A DNA stretch of 64,000 nt from JBOZRQ01 sp050789255 (GCA_050789255.1 JBOZRQ010000007.1:124001-188000); one strand, 5' to 3'; counted from the first letter of the stretch, positions 25,109 through 33,824 are shown. Numbers and translations are program-made. Notes: a model not told the origin generated them from the sequence alone.

Positions 25109-26059
25109 CTACTTCAGGCCCATCAGATACTTGGCCAGAATGGAGATTTCCTCGTCCGACAGCTTGCCCTTGAAGCGCGGCATGTTGTACGGACCCTCGG
25201 AGACGACCTTGTTCTTATCGCCGATGTTCAGGCTCGGCGAAACGGTGGCGCGGCTGGCGCTCCAGTAAACCGGCATGCGCTTGTCGTGAGCGAGGGCCGG
25301 GGTCTGATCCTGATCGTTGGGACCGGGCTTGTTGGCGTACTTGATCCAGTTCTCCAGGAAGGCCTGGTCAATACCCCAGCTGCCAACCTTGGAGAGGTCC
25401 GGACCAACCTTGCCACCCTTCGAACCAATGGTGTGGCAGGTCAAGCACTGGCTCTTGCCCAGGTTCCGCAGGAGGGTCTGAGCCGCTGCGTTGGTCGCGG
25501 CGTCAGTCTGGGAATCGGGCAGAGTGATCAGCTTCGTCTTGGGGTCCACGTCCAGGTCAGCCAGCTGAGGCGGAGCCTCAGAGGTACCAACGACGTCCCA
25601 CTGCGTGCCAGCGGGGTTGACGATGAACATGGTCAGAGCCTTGAGGCCCTCCGTGTCCATGGGACCGCCGTACTCCTTGCCCCAGGCGGGCATGGTGGTA
25701 TAGGAGATCCAGTTGCCGTCGGGAGCCTTCTCCCACTGGAAGTGGGAGTCGTTGGCCTTGCGGCCCCGGAGCAGGGTGTCGTAAATGAGGGCGTACTTTT
25801 CCTTGCCGGCCGGGCTGTTCGGGTCAACCTTCAAGTCGGTGCGGTTCAGCGGCATGCCCACGACGCCTTCGCCCTTCGGGCCATGGCACTGCATGCAGTT
25901 CAGCGCATAGAGCTGGGCGCCCCTCAGCACGTATTCGTCATGCTGGCGCTGAGTAGCGGACTCCATGCGGAAGTATTCACGGAAGCAGTTACCTAGCAGA
26001 AGAACTGCCAAAAGTGATGTGAGCAGCGAGATGATTTTGTACTTGCGCTCGTTACGCAC
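25109..26059 (-). CDS. membrane-anchored dihaem cytochrome c
   Basis: A 316-residue cytochrome with an N-terminal membrane anchor (about 8-26) and two class I haem c domains. The haem sites are CMQCH (55-59) and CLTCH (205-209). Methionine axial ligands are likely in TTMPAWG (Met123) and YNMPRFKGKLSDEE. It is the last gene of the cytochrome b / subunit IV / Rieske operon, so it probably takes the electron from the Rieske protein, replacing cytochrome c1 or the fused QcrC haem domain of Bacillus. Confidence 0.92.
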   Translation of the reverse strand: MRNERKYKIISLLTSLLAVLLLGNCFREYFRMESATQRQHDEYVLRGAQLYALNCMQCHGPKGEGVVGMPLNRTDLKVDPNSPAGKEKYALIYDTLLRGRKANDSHFQWEKAPDGNWISYTTMPAWGKEYGGPMDTEGLKALTMFIVNPAGTQWDVVGTSEAPPQLADLDVDPKTKLITLPDSQTDAATNAAAQTLLRNLGKSQCLTCHTIGSKGGKVGPDLSKVGSWGIDQAFLENWIKYANKPGPNDQDQTPALAHDKRMPVYWSASRATVSPSLNIGDKNKVVSEGPYNMPRFKGKLSDEEISILAKYLMGLK

Positions 26060-26109
26060 AGGCCGCGAGCTCCTTTCTGAAAAAGGCCTTCACGGAGCCG
26101 TTCACCGGC

Positions 26110-26298
26110 TTAATAATCACCGATCCAGCGCTGGATATAGTAGACGGTAATCAAGACGCCGATGAACAGGAGGATGACCATGAAGAGCTCGGCGGATTCC
26201 CACCAAGGGCCCACGTCCGTGATCTTCACACCATGGTACCAGGGGCCGGAGATGCTGGCCGACTGACCGGCGGCGGCGAGGAGAGAAGTGAAGTCCAT
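26110..26298 (-). CDS. small single-helix membrane protein of the bc complex operon
   Basis: A 62-residue protein with one membrane helix (about 38-56, LFMVILLFIGVLITVYYIQ) and a short tail RWIGDY. It lies 14 nt after the Rieske gene and 50 nt before the cytochrome c gene. Position and size suggest an extra small subunit of the complex, comparable in role to the small Pet subunits of b6f. I know no family for it. Confidence 0.75.
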   Translation of the reverse strand: MDFTSLLAAAGQSASISGPWYHGVKITDVGPWWESAELFMVILLFIGVLITVYYIQRWIGDY

Positions 26299-26312
26299 GT
26301 TACACGTCCCTC

Positions 26313-26849
26313 CTATACCTTGACCGCATGCTGCGGCTCATGCTTGCTGCGCTGCGTAATCTTACCCGTGTTAACGATAATGGAGTCGTCCTTGACGGTG
26401 ATCTCCATAATGTCGAGCGGGCGGGGCGCCGGGCCGGCAATGTTCTGGCCGTTCTGGTCGTACACGGAGCCGTGGCACGGGCAGTGGAACCGCTGCTCGC
26501 CCTTGTTCCAGGGCACCGTGCAGCCAAGGTGCACGCACTTCCAGTACAGGGCCATGAGCCCGTCCTCGGTGCGGGTCAGGTAGAACTTGCCGTCACGCAC
26601 CATGATCGGCTCGTCGCCGACCTTGATCTCCGAAAGCTTCTTGGGCACGGGCACCGGAGCACCGAAGCCCGAAATCTTGATCGGCCAAATCATGGCGCCG
26701 CTGCCGCCGGCCATGGTGCCAAACAACATGCCGATCGTGGCGAACATGCCGGAGCGGAGCGCCTGACGACGGGTGATACCGTCGGGAGCGTGGCCACCCG
26801 CGGGCGGGGCTGCGGCACCAGCCGGAGCCTTTTGCGTATTGTCGGCCAT
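26313..26849 (-). CDS. qcrA: Rieske iron-sulphur protein
   Basis: A 178-residue Rieske subunit of the menaquinol:cytochrome c reductase. The [2Fe-2S] ligands are in CVHLGC and CPCHGS, with a membrane helix at about 35-55 behind an Arg-Arg containing segment (TRRQALRSG) that looks like a Tat signal anchor. Start ATG 26849 was chosen because AAAGGGTG precedes it. It follows subunit IV by 36 nt. Confidence 0.95.
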   Translation of the reverse strand: MADNTQKAPAGAAAPPAGGHAPDGITRRQALRSGMFATIGMLFGTMAGGSGAMIWPIKISGFGAPVPVPKKLSEIKVGDEPIMVRDGKFYLTRTEDGLMALYWKCVHLGCTVPWNKGEQRFHCPCHGSVYDQNGQNIAGPAPRPLDIMEITVKDDSIIVNTGKITQRSKHEPQHAVKV

Positions 26850-26885
26850 GTGATTCACCCTTTCAGTGTCGTGTAGTCAGGCTGA

Positions 26886-27656
26886 CTAATGGCCGCCGGG
26901 ATGCAGGTTCCAGGGCGGCAGCAGGTGCATGGACTCGCCGCGGAAGGCGGTGCCGATGATGCTGAGGAGAATGAACGAAGCGAAGAAGAAGGAGTACAGG
27001 CCGATCATGACCTCGCGAGTGTTCATGTTCTTGTACCGCTTCTTCAGCAGCACAACCAAGACCCAAGGCACCGCGATCATCATAGAGGTCGGGATCAGAA
27101 GCTTGCCGACCCAGTCGATCTTGTCGAGGCCCCAGTTGGTCGCGTTCTTGATCGTGTAGGTCACGAAGGGCTCGATGCCGTGGGAACCCTCAGGCATGAC
27201 CCCGGTGACGAAGAACTCGTCGAACAGGATCAGAGCCAGCTCCACGATCCAGGTGTAGATGGCCGCGAAGACCGAAATCGAAACGCCACGCTTGGTGGAG
27301 AACCAAATGCCCGTGCCGCGGCGGTCCCGGTCGATGTAGGGAATCAGACCGAGCAGGACCAGGGCGGCCGTGGGCACCATAACGCCGGCGAGGGCCGGGT
27401 GCATGTGGAGCAGCAGTTCCTGGAGGCCAAGGAAGTACCACGGCGCCTTGGACGGGTTCGGGGTGACTTCCGGGTTGGCGAGGTCGAGCAGCGGAGCATT
27501 TACGAAAGTGGACATAAGGGACAGGGCGAGAATCATGGTGACAGCCATAATGGCCTCGATGGAGACCAGGTATGGCCAGGTGTAGACCATTTCTTCCTTC
27601 GCGCCGGGCTGGACCTTGGGGCCCGCCTGCTGGTACTTTTCGGTGACTTCAGCCAT
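26886..27656 (-). CDS. cytochrome b subunit IV-type protein
   Basis: A 256-residue protein equivalent to the C-terminal half of cytochrome b. Membrane helices include those after the Qo-loop motif KAPWYFLGLQELL, which replaces PEWY with APWY. There is no haem c motif, unlike the QcrC subunit of Bacillus. It lies 15 nt after qcrB. Confidence 0.9.
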   Translation of the reverse strand: MAEVTEKYQQAGPKVQPGAKEEMVYTWPYLVSIEAIMAVTMILALSLMSTFVNAPLLDLANPEVTPNPSKAPWYFLGLQELLLHMHPALAGVMVPTAALVLLGLIPYIDRDRRGTGIWFSTKRGVSISVFAAIYTWIVELALILFDEFFVTGVMPEGSHGIEPFVTYTIKNATNWGLDKIDWVGKLLIPTSMMIAVPWVLVVLLKKRYKNMNTREVMIGLYSFFFASFILLSIIGTAFRGESMHLLPPWNLHPGGH

Positions 27657-27671
27657 CAGGGTCCCCCTCCT

Positions 27672-28442
27672 TTACTTGGCGTCGGCGGGAACGTTCAGCT
27701 GCTCCGTGTCGCCGTCCTCGTCGTAGGGGATCGGAGTGGAGATGCCGCCGTCCTTACGGATGCGCCAGAAGTGCATAGCCATCAGCACGATGCAGAGCAG
27801 CGGAAGCAGGATGACGTGAGCCGTGTACCAGCGGACGAGTGTGGCCGGACCGATGTCGTAGCCGCCGAGCAGGGCCTGCTGGACGTAAGTACCGATGACC
27901 GGGGAGACCTTACCCATGTTCGAGCCCACGTTGATTGCCCAGAAGGCCAGCTGGTCCCAGGGGAGCAGGTAGCCGGTAAAGGACAGCATAACGGTGGTAA
28001 AGAACAGGACCACGCCGATGACCCAGTTAAACTCACGGGGCGGCTTATAAGATCCGGTATAAAATACACGGGTCATATGAAGCCAGACTGCGATCACCAT
28101 GCCGTGCGCCGCCCAACGGTGCATGTTGCGGGCGAACTGGCCGAAGATAACGTTGGTTTCCAGAAGCTTCATGGACTCATAGCCATGGGGCACGGCCGGC
28201 ACATAGTAGAACATAAGCCACACGCCGGTGAGGGTCAGGATCAGGAACATGAGGAGCGAGAGCCCGCCGAGACCCCACGTGTAGCTAACCCGGACAGCAC
28301 GCCTGGGCAGCTTTACAGGGTGTAGGTGGAGCACAACGCTGTTCAGAATTACAAGCACCTGGTTACGAGGGGTATCCGGATAATCATTGCGATAGATCGA
28401 CTTGTAGAGCGCAGTGCTCTTAAACCAGGACCAGAGACCCAC
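27672..28442 (-). CDS. qcrB: cytochrome b (b6-type) subunit
   Basis: A 256-residue b6-like subunit binding the two b haems. The four axial histidines are in HRWAAHGMVIAVWLHM and RWYTAHVILLPLLCIVLMAMHF, and the Qo signature GYLLPWDQLAFWA is intact. The N-terminal stretch aligned with the Bacillus and b6f region that carries a cysteine for covalent haem c_n has no cysteine here (VSYTWGLGGL). It leads the operon qcrB, subunit IV, Rieske, small protein, cytochrome c, behind a near-consensus promoter. Confidence 0.94.
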   Translation of the reverse strand: MGLWSWFKSTALYKSIYRNDYPDTPRNQVLVILNSVVLHLHPVKLPRRAVRVSYTWGLGGLSLLMFLILTLTGVWLMFYYVPAVPHGYESMKLLETNVIFGQFARNMHRWAAHGMVIAVWLHMTRVFYTGSYKPPREFNWVIGVVLFFTTVMLSFTGYLLPWDQLAFWAINVGSNMGKVSPVIGTYVQQALLGGYDIGPATLVRWYTAHVILLPLLCIVLMAMHFWRIRKDGGISTPIPYDEDGDTEQLNVPADAK

Positions 28443-28590
28443 CGAATCAGCACCTCCCTTAAATGAGGAGCCCTAGCTCCGGAGCAGCCATGGTAGCCAT
28501 CCGTTCTAGCGTGAACGTTATACGAAAATCCCCCCTGGGTGCCTGGTACGTAGTGCCAACGTAGCCACCGCGCAGGAGACAACGCCACTA

Positions 28591-28619
28591 ATTATACCCG
28601 CGAAAGATACGGCTATCAA
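28591..28619 (-). promoter_or_regulatory. promoter of the cytochrome operon
   Basis: TTGATA (28614-28619), 17 bp, TATAAT (28591-28596). The transcript would have a leader of about 140 nt before qcrB. Confidence 0.82.
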
Positions 28620-29204
28620 TCCAAAATGGCGATATCAGGACACTTGTCCAATCCAGAAGTCGGCTGTTTACCCTAACAGGTGACTAGGTGAACTGGCACA
28701 TAAGGAGCCTTCGCCCGCCAAACCATAGTATAGTTCTTTCTCCCTATCCAAATTCCTCCGCTGGTGGAAAGATCGACAGGGCTTCTAAGCCAACCCTATG
28801 TTACCAAGCAAGGCCCGTCTTTCTATATCGGGGTGTCATCCGATTTCTTCCCTCCGATTCGCGCCCGATGAACCAGCCCTTATATAAGGAAGAGGCGGGC
28901 ATTATAGGGGATCGCAGCCACGCCGGATAACTGAGAATGATTTTCACAGGCACACTTGCATTAGCTCGTCGATAGTGCTAGTATGACTTTCGGGCTGTTT
29001 ACGGGTTCTCGCTGAGCGATAATGCCTTATTATGTGGTAGCCCTATGGTATCAGGCGATCGACCCGGGTCGCATGCTATGGAGCACCTAAGGTATCCGCC
29101 CTAGTTATTTAGGTGGATAAAGGCACGCCTGTACAGCGGGAAGCCGATTGTAGAAGGCTTGTTCACTATGGCATGATGCTTGTGAAAGGAAGGGGTTTTT
29201 ACTC
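28620..29204. other. 585-bp intergenic region, lower GC
   Basis: Between the divergent cytochrome and cupredoxin genes. A promoter-like TTGCAT-17-TAGTAT pair lies at 28956-28984 on plus, followed by about 220 bp without a coding frame and a CACCTAA/TTAGGTG inverted repeat near 29090-29115. The 80-codon plus frame at 28688 lacks a clear ribosome site and has poor composition. A long 5' leader or small RNA for the cupredoxin transcript is possible but not shown. Confidence 0.4.
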
Positions 29205-29573
29205 ATGAAGAAGCTCGTTATGCTGGCTATCGTGGCTCTGCTGTCCCTGGGCGTCCTGGCTGGTTGCGGCGGCGGCGGCGCTGCCGGTACCCCGGTCACC
29301 GTCACCATGGGCACCAACGGCGAAATGAAGTACGACCAGAGCGCCCTTAACTGGGAGAACGGCAAGACCTACTCCGTCACCCTCAAGAACGCTGACACCG
29401 CTCAGGCCCACAGCTTCCTGATCCCCGACCTGAACGTGAACTCCGGCCAGGTCGCTGCCGGCCAGTCCAAGACCATCGAGGTCAAGGCCAGCAAGACCGG
29501 TACCTTCACCGCTTACTGCGATGTCCCCGGCCACAAGGACGGCGGCATGCACATGGAAGTCACCGTTAAGTAA
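29205..29573 (+). CDS. cupredoxin lipoprotein
   Basis: A 122-residue blue-copper-type lipoprotein. Signal peptide with lipobox LAGC (Cys21), Gly-rich linker, then one cupredoxin domain. Copper ligands are His in AHSFLI and the C-terminal Cys, His and Met in YCDVPGHKDGGMHMEV. It is divergent from the cytochrome operon and is probably a membrane-tethered electron carrier between that complex and a terminal oxidase, although no oxidase is in the window. AAAGGAAGGGG precedes the ATG. Confidence 0.9.
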   Translation: MKKLVMLAIVALLSLGVLAGCGGGGAAGTPVTVTMGTNGEMKYDQSALNWENGKTYSVTLKNADTAQAHSFLIPDLNVNSGQVAAGQSKTIEVKASKTGTFTAYCDVPGHKDGGMHMEVTVK

Positions 29574-29586
29574 GTTACAATAGTGA

Positions 29587-29619
29587 AACCCCGGGCACCT
29601 CTGCCCGGGGTTTTCGTTT
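29587..29619 (+). terminator. terminator of the cupredoxin gene
   Basis: AACCCCGGGCA-CCTC-TGCCCGGGGTT then TTCGTTTT. Confidence 0.9.
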
Positions 29620-29637
29620 TGCTTATGTAAGGATATA

Positions 29638-29651
29638 AAAACAGAGCGGAC
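29638..29651 (-). terminator. distal half of the split tRNA-Ala terminator
   Basis: AAAACAGAGCGG followed by the 5-bp duplication. It pairs with CCGCTCTGTTT at 49539-49549. In the empty site these halves form a hairpin with a 7-nt loop and a T-run that would end the minus-strand tRNA-Ala transcript. Confidence 0.8.
29647..29651. repeat. target-site duplication, left copy
   Basis: CGGAC immediately before the transposon left end; the identical copy is at 49529-49533. A 5-bp duplication is the Tn7 hallmark. Confidence 0.92.
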
Positions 29652-29805
29652 TGAGACTTGAACCATAACTTGGCCACGAGTGGAAGCATAACTTGGCCAA
29701 ATCGAGCCTCGAAACCCTTGATCTTGCCGAGTGTTTTTCGGGGTCGGAAATGACCGAGGAAGCATAAATTGGCCAGGAGTCGAAACTGGAAGCATAAACT
29801 GGCCA
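29652..29805. repeat. transposon left end with four 18-bp binding-site repeats
   Basis: Copies of GGAAGCATAACTTGGCCA, all in plus orientation, at 29659-29676 (TGAACCATAACTTGGCCA, in the terminal repeat), 29682-29699 (perfect), 29758-29775 (one change) and 29788-29805 (one change). They are the presumed TnsB-binding sites. Confidence 0.88.
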
Positions 29806-29854
29806 GGAGTCGGTCATGTGTTACAACTGGACACCACTGGTCTTATGGCCCTAA

Positions 29855-29900
29855 CAGCTAGAGAGAGCGATGCCATTCCCAGCATCACTCTCTCTAGCTG
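29855..29900 (-). terminator. palindrome ending the cargo operon
   Basis: CAGCTAGAGAGAG...CTCTCTCTAGCTG, 13 bp each plus an inner GATGC/GCATC pair. It follows the stop of the tail-anchored gene (29915). There is no strong T-run. Confidence 0.65.
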
Positions 29901-29914
29901 TCCGTACGGGGGGC

Positions 29915-31498
29915 TCAAACGCCAAAAGGAGCCCAGTTCTTCAGCGCGCCCCAAATATGCTCAAGGACCTTCTTCGTCTCAACTGGATACAGGGCACCAA
30001 TCGCTACCCAGATGGATAGGACCGCAACGACTAGTGAGATGACGCTCACCCAAAATGCTGCGCGCTGCCAGCCCTCGTCACTGATGATTAGCCGTACATC
30101 AAGTTCGTTTCTCGACGCTGTTTGGACATTCCCCAAGGCGTCTTGGATGCGCTTGACCCAACCAGCGGTGTCTTCAATCAAGTAGTTCAGAAGATCCAAG
30201 TTCTCCAACTCGGTCTTCCATGCAGGTCTCGTCTTTGGGAAATCTGAGGAGGTTTTTTGTACTATTTCGGGATCGTACTCGGTTGCCAAGCGATCTATGA
30301 AGAGAGACAGACGGTTGAGATCTCGCTGCGCTCGCAGATATCTCTTTAGACCGCTCTTACCAAGACCCCGTCGTGATGCAATTGTGAACATCCGCCTGCG
30401 CAGTGTGGCCAAATCAGACTCGCAGCGCCACAGGAACGGGCGCACAGCCATCAGCGGAGCTAGTTGCGGATTCCAATACGGAAGAGTCATGTAGCTCAGT
30501 GCATCTCTCTCAGTAGCACCTAACTTACCTGAGTGTTGAGGGTCACTCTGCTCAGCCGCGATGCACAACGAGTGTCTGAAGAGGTCGCTGGAGTATACTC
30601 CCGTCGGAAGGAAGAAACTTAGCTTCTCTCTGGGCGCCTGGAAATGGCTCACGCCCCCCCAGTTCATCCCCAGGCAACCCCAGAAACTCCCCACATAGGG
30701 CCAACTTTCGCGACCTGACTCACCGACAGAGAAGAGCGGGATCATTCCTGGCGGTCCTTCACCAAGAAATGTGCTGGGTCCACATTCATGGCGTAGCACT
30801 CGATCAGCGTCCCAGACGACATCCAGTAACAAGTCTTCGACCTCCTCAGCCTTTATCTGACCGAGGGCATCGCAACCAAAGCTAATACGGTAAGGGCTCG
30901 GCTGGTTCCAGGGGAAGAACACGGAGAGTCTAGGATAGGGGGGCGTAGCAAGAACCCGATCAAGGATATCCAGGCAGGTATCCGTTACCGTTAGTTGAGC
31001 CGTAACAACAACGTAACTAGAGAGGTAATGGTATACCCGCACCTCCATTGACCTGACTACCCCTGCTTCATCACTGATGTCGAAAGTCCCGGCAGTCCTC
31101 CAGCCATGAGGAGCTATGCCACGGCGAATGCTGTCAAAACCCTCGTTGAACTCCTCATTAGTCTGGTAGATCCCTCCTCGCGAGCCCCGCTTAGCGCGAA
31201 GCGAGTGCAGCCCACGCTGAAGTGCGTCAAGGTTCTCTATGGGAACAAGCCAAAATGCCATCACGCTCAATAGTTCGCAGTGCGCCGACTCTGGCTTAGC
31301 TGGTGTTCCCAGGACATCTGCATGGTCTAACATATCCTTCATGTGCTGAAGGTGCGTGTTCAGTCGTGTAACGGCTGGGTAGTTCTCAATTAGCCGTTGG
31401 ATGGCCCGTGATGCATATCGATCGACCTTGCGGACCCCTGTAACTCGGCGCTTACTCCAAGGGTTTTTTGATGAATACCGCCAGGTAACGTTTTTCAC
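29915..31498 (-). CDS. cargo protein with C-terminal membrane helix, unknown
   Basis: A 527-residue protein from GTG 31498 (GGGAGG 9 nt upstream). No recognised domain. The body is soluble with several Trp-rich stretches. A coiled segment (about 430-470) precedes a single hydrophobic helix near the C-terminus (WVSVISLVVAVLSIWVAIG, about 489-507), followed by a short tail. This suggests a membrane-anchored protein facing the cytoplasm. It is the most distal gene of the minus-strand cargo set. In a defence island, a membrane-disrupting or membrane-tethered effector is possible; this is inference. Confidence 0.8.
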   Translation of the reverse strand: MKNVTWRYSSKNPWSKRRVTGVRKVDRYASRAIQRLIENYPAVTRLNTHLQHMKDMLDHADVLGTPAKPESAHCELLSVMAFWLVPIENLDALQRGLHSLRAKRGSRGGIYQTNEEFNEGFDSIRRGIAPHGWRTAGTFDISDEAGVVRSMEVRVYHYLSSYVVVTAQLTVTDTCLDILDRVLATPPYPRLSVFFPWNQPSPYRISFGCDALGQIKAEEVEDLLLDVVWDADRVLRHECGPSTFLGEGPPGMIPLFSVGESGRESWPYVGSFWGCLGMNWGGVSHFQAPREKLSFFLPTGVYSSDLFRHSLCIAAEQSDPQHSGKLGATERDALSYMTLPYWNPQLAPLMAVRPFLWRCESDLATLRRRMFTIASRRGLGKSGLKRYLRAQRDLNRLSLFIDRLATEYDPEIVQKTSSDFPKTRPAWKTELENLDLLNYLIEDTAGWVKRIQDALGNVQTASRNELDVRLIISDEGWQRAAFWVSVISLVVAVLSIWVAIGALYPVETKKVLEHIWGALKNWAPFGV

Positions 31499-31675
31499 GT
31501 CTCAATACCTCCCACGGCTGTTGCTCTGTCGATTTTCGCTAGTCCCCTCGGAGCGGCGCTCACAAGTTGAGGTCATTATGTCACCAGTATCAGTCCATGT
31601 TCCAACTCCGATTCTGGAGGTCTGCTTCATGGTCGAGAGACTCCAGGAAGTCCTTCCATTCCCATTGCAGCCTTG

Positions 31676-32626
31676 TTACTTCTGCTGGTCCGAAGGAGAC
31701 TCAAGCTCGCTTCTCTTGCCTTCCCTGTCGTACAAGGCTGCCTGAAGGTAGTCGAAAAGCAGAATAGCCTTGAGCGAATTGGCTGCCGTACCATACTCTG
31801 AATCCGCTCCGTGAAGAATAGCGTGTCGGCTTAGCTCCGAACTGATCGGTGAACCGTGTTGGAAACTGGCCAACACCGTCTGGAGGGTGAACTCCTTAAC
31901 GCACCTATCCAAATCCTGAGACTGACCCGAACCGAGAAGGTCTTCAAGGTACTTCTTGTATACGTTCAGGTTCATGTATCCCTGGTGGCCAAATCCGTCC
32001 GCAATCATTCCCTCAATCTGCGCGATCAGTACGGGGATCGAAAGCCGGTACCGTTCCTCCACATGCGCCATGACAGCATCTGTCACTATGGGCATACGTC
32101 TCACCAATCTTGGTTTCTGTGCCCATTGCTCCAAAAGGTTCAGCACGACGTCGCGGTTGTACCATAACAGCATAACAGTCTGGAGTTCCTGCTTAGCCTC
32201 ATCTTTCGAGAAAGTATCGTAGAGTTCCAGGACATGCTTCATCTCGTCCAAGGGCGGCTCTGAAGAGGGGGGCCACCCAAGAGCAAGCATCGTGGGCCCA
32301 TATCGCGTGGCTACGTCTTCATACTCGCGTAGTTGCTCTGCCCATCGCCGACAAGACTCAAGCAGTTCCAGCCCAGCAAGGCGGTACTTGTCTGTGACTA
32401 TGGTGGCAGCTTCAATTGCTGCCCTCCACTGCTCGTTTACTACGTCATACTGCCGAAGTACCTCGTACTGGTGCTGGAGCGCCTGTGCATACGCATCTGT
32501 GATTCTGGGAGTATTCTGTACCATCTTTTGCACCTGATTGATGTTCTCGGTGAGTCGCTGTAATGGCTGAAGCCGATCCAGGGTCTCCATTAGTTCCAGC
32601 AGCTTTGGCGGTAGGGGTGCATGCAA
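31676..32626 (-). CDS. HEPN-like putative ribonuclease (cargo)
   Basis: A 316-residue, almost fully helical protein from TTG 32626 (AAGGAGG 8 nt upstream). The C-terminal region has SRHAILHG, in which Arg267 and His272 form an Rx4H motif like the catalytic pair of HEPN ribonucleases. It is followed by EYGTAANSLKAILLFDYLQ, a common ending in abortive-infection-type proteins. The N-terminal 250 residues are helices with no known family. RNase activity is inferred from the motif only. It is separated from the next gene upstream by a hairpin at 32731-32763. Confidence 0.7.
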   Translation of the reverse strand: MHAPLPPKLLELMETLDRLQPLQRLTENINQVQKMVQNTPRITDAYAQALQHQYEVLRQYDVVNEQWRAAIEAATIVTDKYRLAGLELLESCRRWAEQLREYEDVATRYGPTMLALGWPPSSEPPLDEMKHVLELYDTFSKDEAKQELQTVMLLWYNRDVVLNLLEQWAQKPRLVRRMPIVTDAVMAHVEERYRLSIPVLIAQIEGMIADGFGHQGYMNLNVYKKYLEDLLGSGQSQDLDRCVKEFTLQTVLASFQHGSPISSELSRHAILHGADSEYGTAANSLKAILLFDYLQAALYDREGKRSELESPSDQQK

Positions 32627-32730
32627 GGCGACTACCTCCTTCGCTTCGCAGATGTGATATGGAATACTGGTCGATTTGCGCCGGAATCGGCGATGAGAAG
32701 TCCTGACAAATGTACTTTAGCCTAAGCAGT

Positions 32731-32763
32731 CAGAGGCGTACCCGCTGTAGCGGGACGCCTCTG
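32731..32763 (-). terminator. hairpin inside the cargo operon
   Basis: CAGAGGCGT-A-CCCGC-TGTA-GCGGG-ACGCCTCTG, a 14-bp stem with one unpaired base and no T-run. It lies directly after the stop at 32766 and may reduce expression of the two genes downstream. Confidence 0.6.
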
Positions 32764-32765
32764 TG

Positions 32766-33824
32766 TTACCACAACGAAAACCGGTCGTTCCTGGCCTGGT
32801 ATAGATACGATGTCCAGTGTTTATCGAGGACAGCCCGGCGGTATCCTCGATGCGCACGAAGGGCCATGCCTAGGGAGAAGGCAACACCTAGTTCTGCGTA
32901 ACCGGTGAACGCTCCCGCAACGCTGATGCTAAGGGCGATTGCGCCATCTTTGCTGAATACTGCATCTACAGCAGCACGCTTTAGTTCTCGAATCAGGGCA
33001 AGTCCATCCGACTCAAGTTCATGGTGATACTCTCGCGTCCAGGCCGCAACTTCCGCGGATGTTTTGCTCCCCTTGATGGCCTCGACATATCTGGCGTTGG
33101 TCGCGGTGTAGGCTCTACGGAGCCCTTCCATATCCGGATCGCGACGTATCTCAAGAATTCTCCGGAACTGCCTAACGCTTGGCCGACCCAGGTTAAGCCG
33201 TCCGGTAGAAGTTAGGTATATCCTCTTGATAGCCCTGGTTCGCTCGTCAGCAAGGTCGTCTTTGTCGGAAAAACCATCAGTTGGTTCCTCAAAAAACGAA
33301 GACGCTCCTGTGGCGGACAGGACAAGGTTGTTCGCAAATTGAAACGCATCATCTTGATCAGTGACCGGCGGGATAACAGGACTGGAGCAGGCTCGTACCA
33401 ACGCATGCATGATCAGGAAGCCGACTTCGGGAAACGCCCCAAAAAAGCGCCCCGTCTCCCTTACCCAACCCGATTCTGTCAGTTGGACCCATGTGTTGGG
33501 CAAGAGTTTCTGTGCGTCGATATAGTAGGCGTATTGCGGGTCAACCATGTCCGGCTTGAGCCCAGGAGGGCACGGGTACGCACAAATCTGTTGTATGTAC
33601 TGATGTGCGCGAGCCTTCTCCGAAGGCGACGGGGCATGGCCTTCCACCCACTGCTCATGCGCTTCGCAGAGCAGCATTGCGACTTCCCTATCTGGATGCA
33701 TCGGTAGCGGATTGAAATCACGGTAAGGGACGATGCACTGGAAGTGGTCCCATGTCAGAAGAGAACCAAACAAGAACTCCGCGTTGCTAATCGACCAGTG
33801 GGGATAGTAAAGGCCAACTTGCAT
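32766..33824 (-). CDS. DUF6236-like cargo protein
   Basis: A 352-residue protein from ATG 33824, with GGAGGAAAC directly before it. It begins MQVGLYYPHWSISNAEFLFG...CIVPYRDF, the start pattern of the DUF6236 family, of unknown function and common in defence islands. A hydrophobic Gly/Ala helix lies near residues 300-325. Family assignment rests on the N-terminal pattern. Fourth or fifth in the minus-strand cargo set. Confidence 0.65.
   Translation of the reverse strand: MQVGLYYPHWSISNAEFLFGSLLTWDHFQCIVPYRDFNPLPMHPDREVAMLLCEAHEQWVEGHAPSPSEKARAHQYIQQICAYPCPPGLKPDMVDPQYAYYIDAQKLLPNTWVQLTESGWVRETGRFFGAFPEVGFLIMHALVRACSSPVIPPVTDQDDAFQFANNLVLSATGASSFFEEPTDGFSDKDDLADERTRAIKRIYLTSTGRLNLGRPSVRQFRRILEIRRDPDMEGLRRAYTATNARYVEAIKGSKTSAEVAAWTREYHHELESDGLALIRELKRAAVDAVFSKDGAIALSISVAGAFTGYAELGVAFSLGMALRAHRGYRRAVLDKHWTSYLYQARNDRFSLW

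Noticed and set aside
28688..28930. 80-codon plus frame between the cytochrome and cupredoxin genes
   Set aside because: Unconvincing composition and start signal.
29652..29805. CRISPR array from the repeated 18-bp motif
   Set aside because: Spacing is irregular, the repeats are too short, and copies also occur at the other end of the element, which fits transposase sites.
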